From positions 1 through 5,550 of the forward strand of contig JAHWKZ010000091.1 of assembly GCA_019347645.1 (NCBI GenBank): a stretch of 5,550 bases of DNA, written 5' to 3'. Both the position numbers and the translations under genes were made by a program. Positions 5,140-5,550 of this stretch are shown here, piece after piece (the first letter of the stretch is position 1; each line of letters starts with the position of its first letter). The notes under the pieces were generated by a model, which was given only the letters and a program-made list of their open reading frames with translations, ran no database searches and was not told the DNA's origin. The stretch is from Gemmatimonadota bacterium. GTDB taxonomy: Bacteria; Gemmatimonadota; Gemmatimonadetes; JACCXV01; JAHWKZ01.

Positions 5140-5550
5140 GGGGTCTCCTTCCGGCCGAGCAGGGTGATGGCGGCTTCGTCGAGGGTCAGGGGCGAGATCT
5201 GGCGCACGGTGCCCCCGGCGCGGGCCAGGCGGTCGCTCACCTCGGCCTGGTCGCCCCAGACCGTCCACTGGACCTCCCGGCCGTTGCCGGCTTTGCGGAC
5301 CACGCCCTCGAGATCCGGTCCTACCCACCCCTCGGGGATCTCGACGAGGTAGCGCCGGAGCATCCGGTGGAGGCGCTCGCGCGAGGTCTGGGCCAGGAGG
5401 CGCCCTTCGTGGAGGACCCCGACGTGATCGGCCATCCGCTCCACCTCGTAGACCCGGTGGGTGGAGAGCAGGACCGTGGTGGGGGACTCGGCGACGTGTT
5501 CGGCGAGGAGGCCCAGCGTCTCGTCCCGCATCACCGGATCGAGCCCGTCG
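5136..5550 (-). CDS. ABC transporter ATP-binding protein, C-terminal part (5' end off the window)
   Basis: The visible 137 residues begin at the D-loop, D-G-L-D-P, which follows Walker B in ABC ATPases. They continue with the H-loop (V-L-L-S-T-H-R, switch histidine at visible residue 31) and the typical M-A-D-H-V-G-V-L-H-E-G-R-L. Walker A, the signature motif and Walker B lie beyond position 5550. About 85 residues after the H-loop form a C-terminal extension of the kind found in exporter ATPases of the YtrB/NatA style. The gene ends with TGA at 5138-5136, overlapping the permease ATG by four bases. An apparent GTG/ATG start near 5534-5529 is internal, because the frame is open to the window edge and the family motif continues upstream of it. 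The two proteins should form one transporter. Confidence 0.92.
   Translation of the reverse strand, partial: DGLDPVMRDETLGLLAEHVAESPTTVLLSTHRVYEVERMADHVGVLHEGRLLAQTSRERLHRMLRRYLVEIPEGWVGPDLEGVVRKAGNGREVQWTVWGDQAEVSDRLARAGGTVRQISPLTLDEAAITLLGRKETP

Noticed and set aside
5140..5328. N-terminal 63-residue extension of the permease frame
   Set aside because: It overlaps the ATPase coding sequence, is R/P/G-rich, and AAGGAG plus the ATGA overlap mark ATG 5139 as the start.
4090..5352. 420-aa plus-strand ORF opposite the ABC permease
   Set aside because: The opposite strand holds the coupled permease with six helices and a strong ribosome site; this frame is charged, proline-rich noise.
1..5550. 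CRISPR arrays, tRNA/rRNA genes, insertion sequences
   Set aside because: No regularly spaced repeats, tRNA-like arms, rRNA sequence or transposase motifs were found on either strand.

Overview
This window reads as a metagenome-type contig from a high-GC bacterium, with at least one join that looks foreign or artificial. It has four blocks.

(1) Positions 1-~375 hold a divergent pspA/pspF regulatory region. A near-perfect sigma-54 promoter faces left, a 14-bp palindrome lies about 80 bp upstream of its predicted start site, and the first ~78 codons of pspF run rightward. The PspF N-terminus looks alphaproteobacterial (sphingomonad-like) to me from memory of the family.

(2) At ~365-380 the pspF frame passes without a break into the C-terminal ~340 residues of the mismatch-repair ATPase MutS, which end at 1401. 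Neither half can do its normal job alone: PspF has lost its sigma-54 contact loop and Walker B, and MutS has lost all mismatch-recognition domains. The join falls in an E-L-F-G stretch that both families plausibly share, so an assembly or recombination chimera is the leading explanation.

(3) Positions ~1290-2460 are clearly less GC-rich (45-57% in lines I counted, against ~73% in a counted mutS line). They carry a small accessory stretch on the + strand: a TIR-domain gene (1564-2114) broken by a 1-base frameshift near 1777, followed 4 bp later by a 73-aa cysteine-containing protein of unknown function. The frame of that second gene stays open for 39 more codons after its TGA. TIR proteins are often NAD+-consuming effectors of anti-phage immunity, so this may be a decaying defence cassette, but I cannot name a known system.

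(4) Positions 2429-5550 are high-GC and entirely on the - strand, and read as one operon from right to left: ABC transporter ATPase (5' end off the window), a six-helix ABC permease overlapping it by ATGA, a secreted class C beta-lactamase-family serine hydrolase with a C-terminal beta-rich domain, and a short remnant of an LpqC/PHB-depolymerase-like esterase that runs into the low-GC block. The style (70% GC, serine hydrolase beside a two-gene ABC exporter) would fit Gemmatimonadota or a similar soil phylum; that is a weak inference.

The most notable points are the in-frame PspF-MutS fusion, the readable pspA promoter architecture, and the damaged TIR cassette inserted between mutS and the ABC/serine-hydrolase operon.
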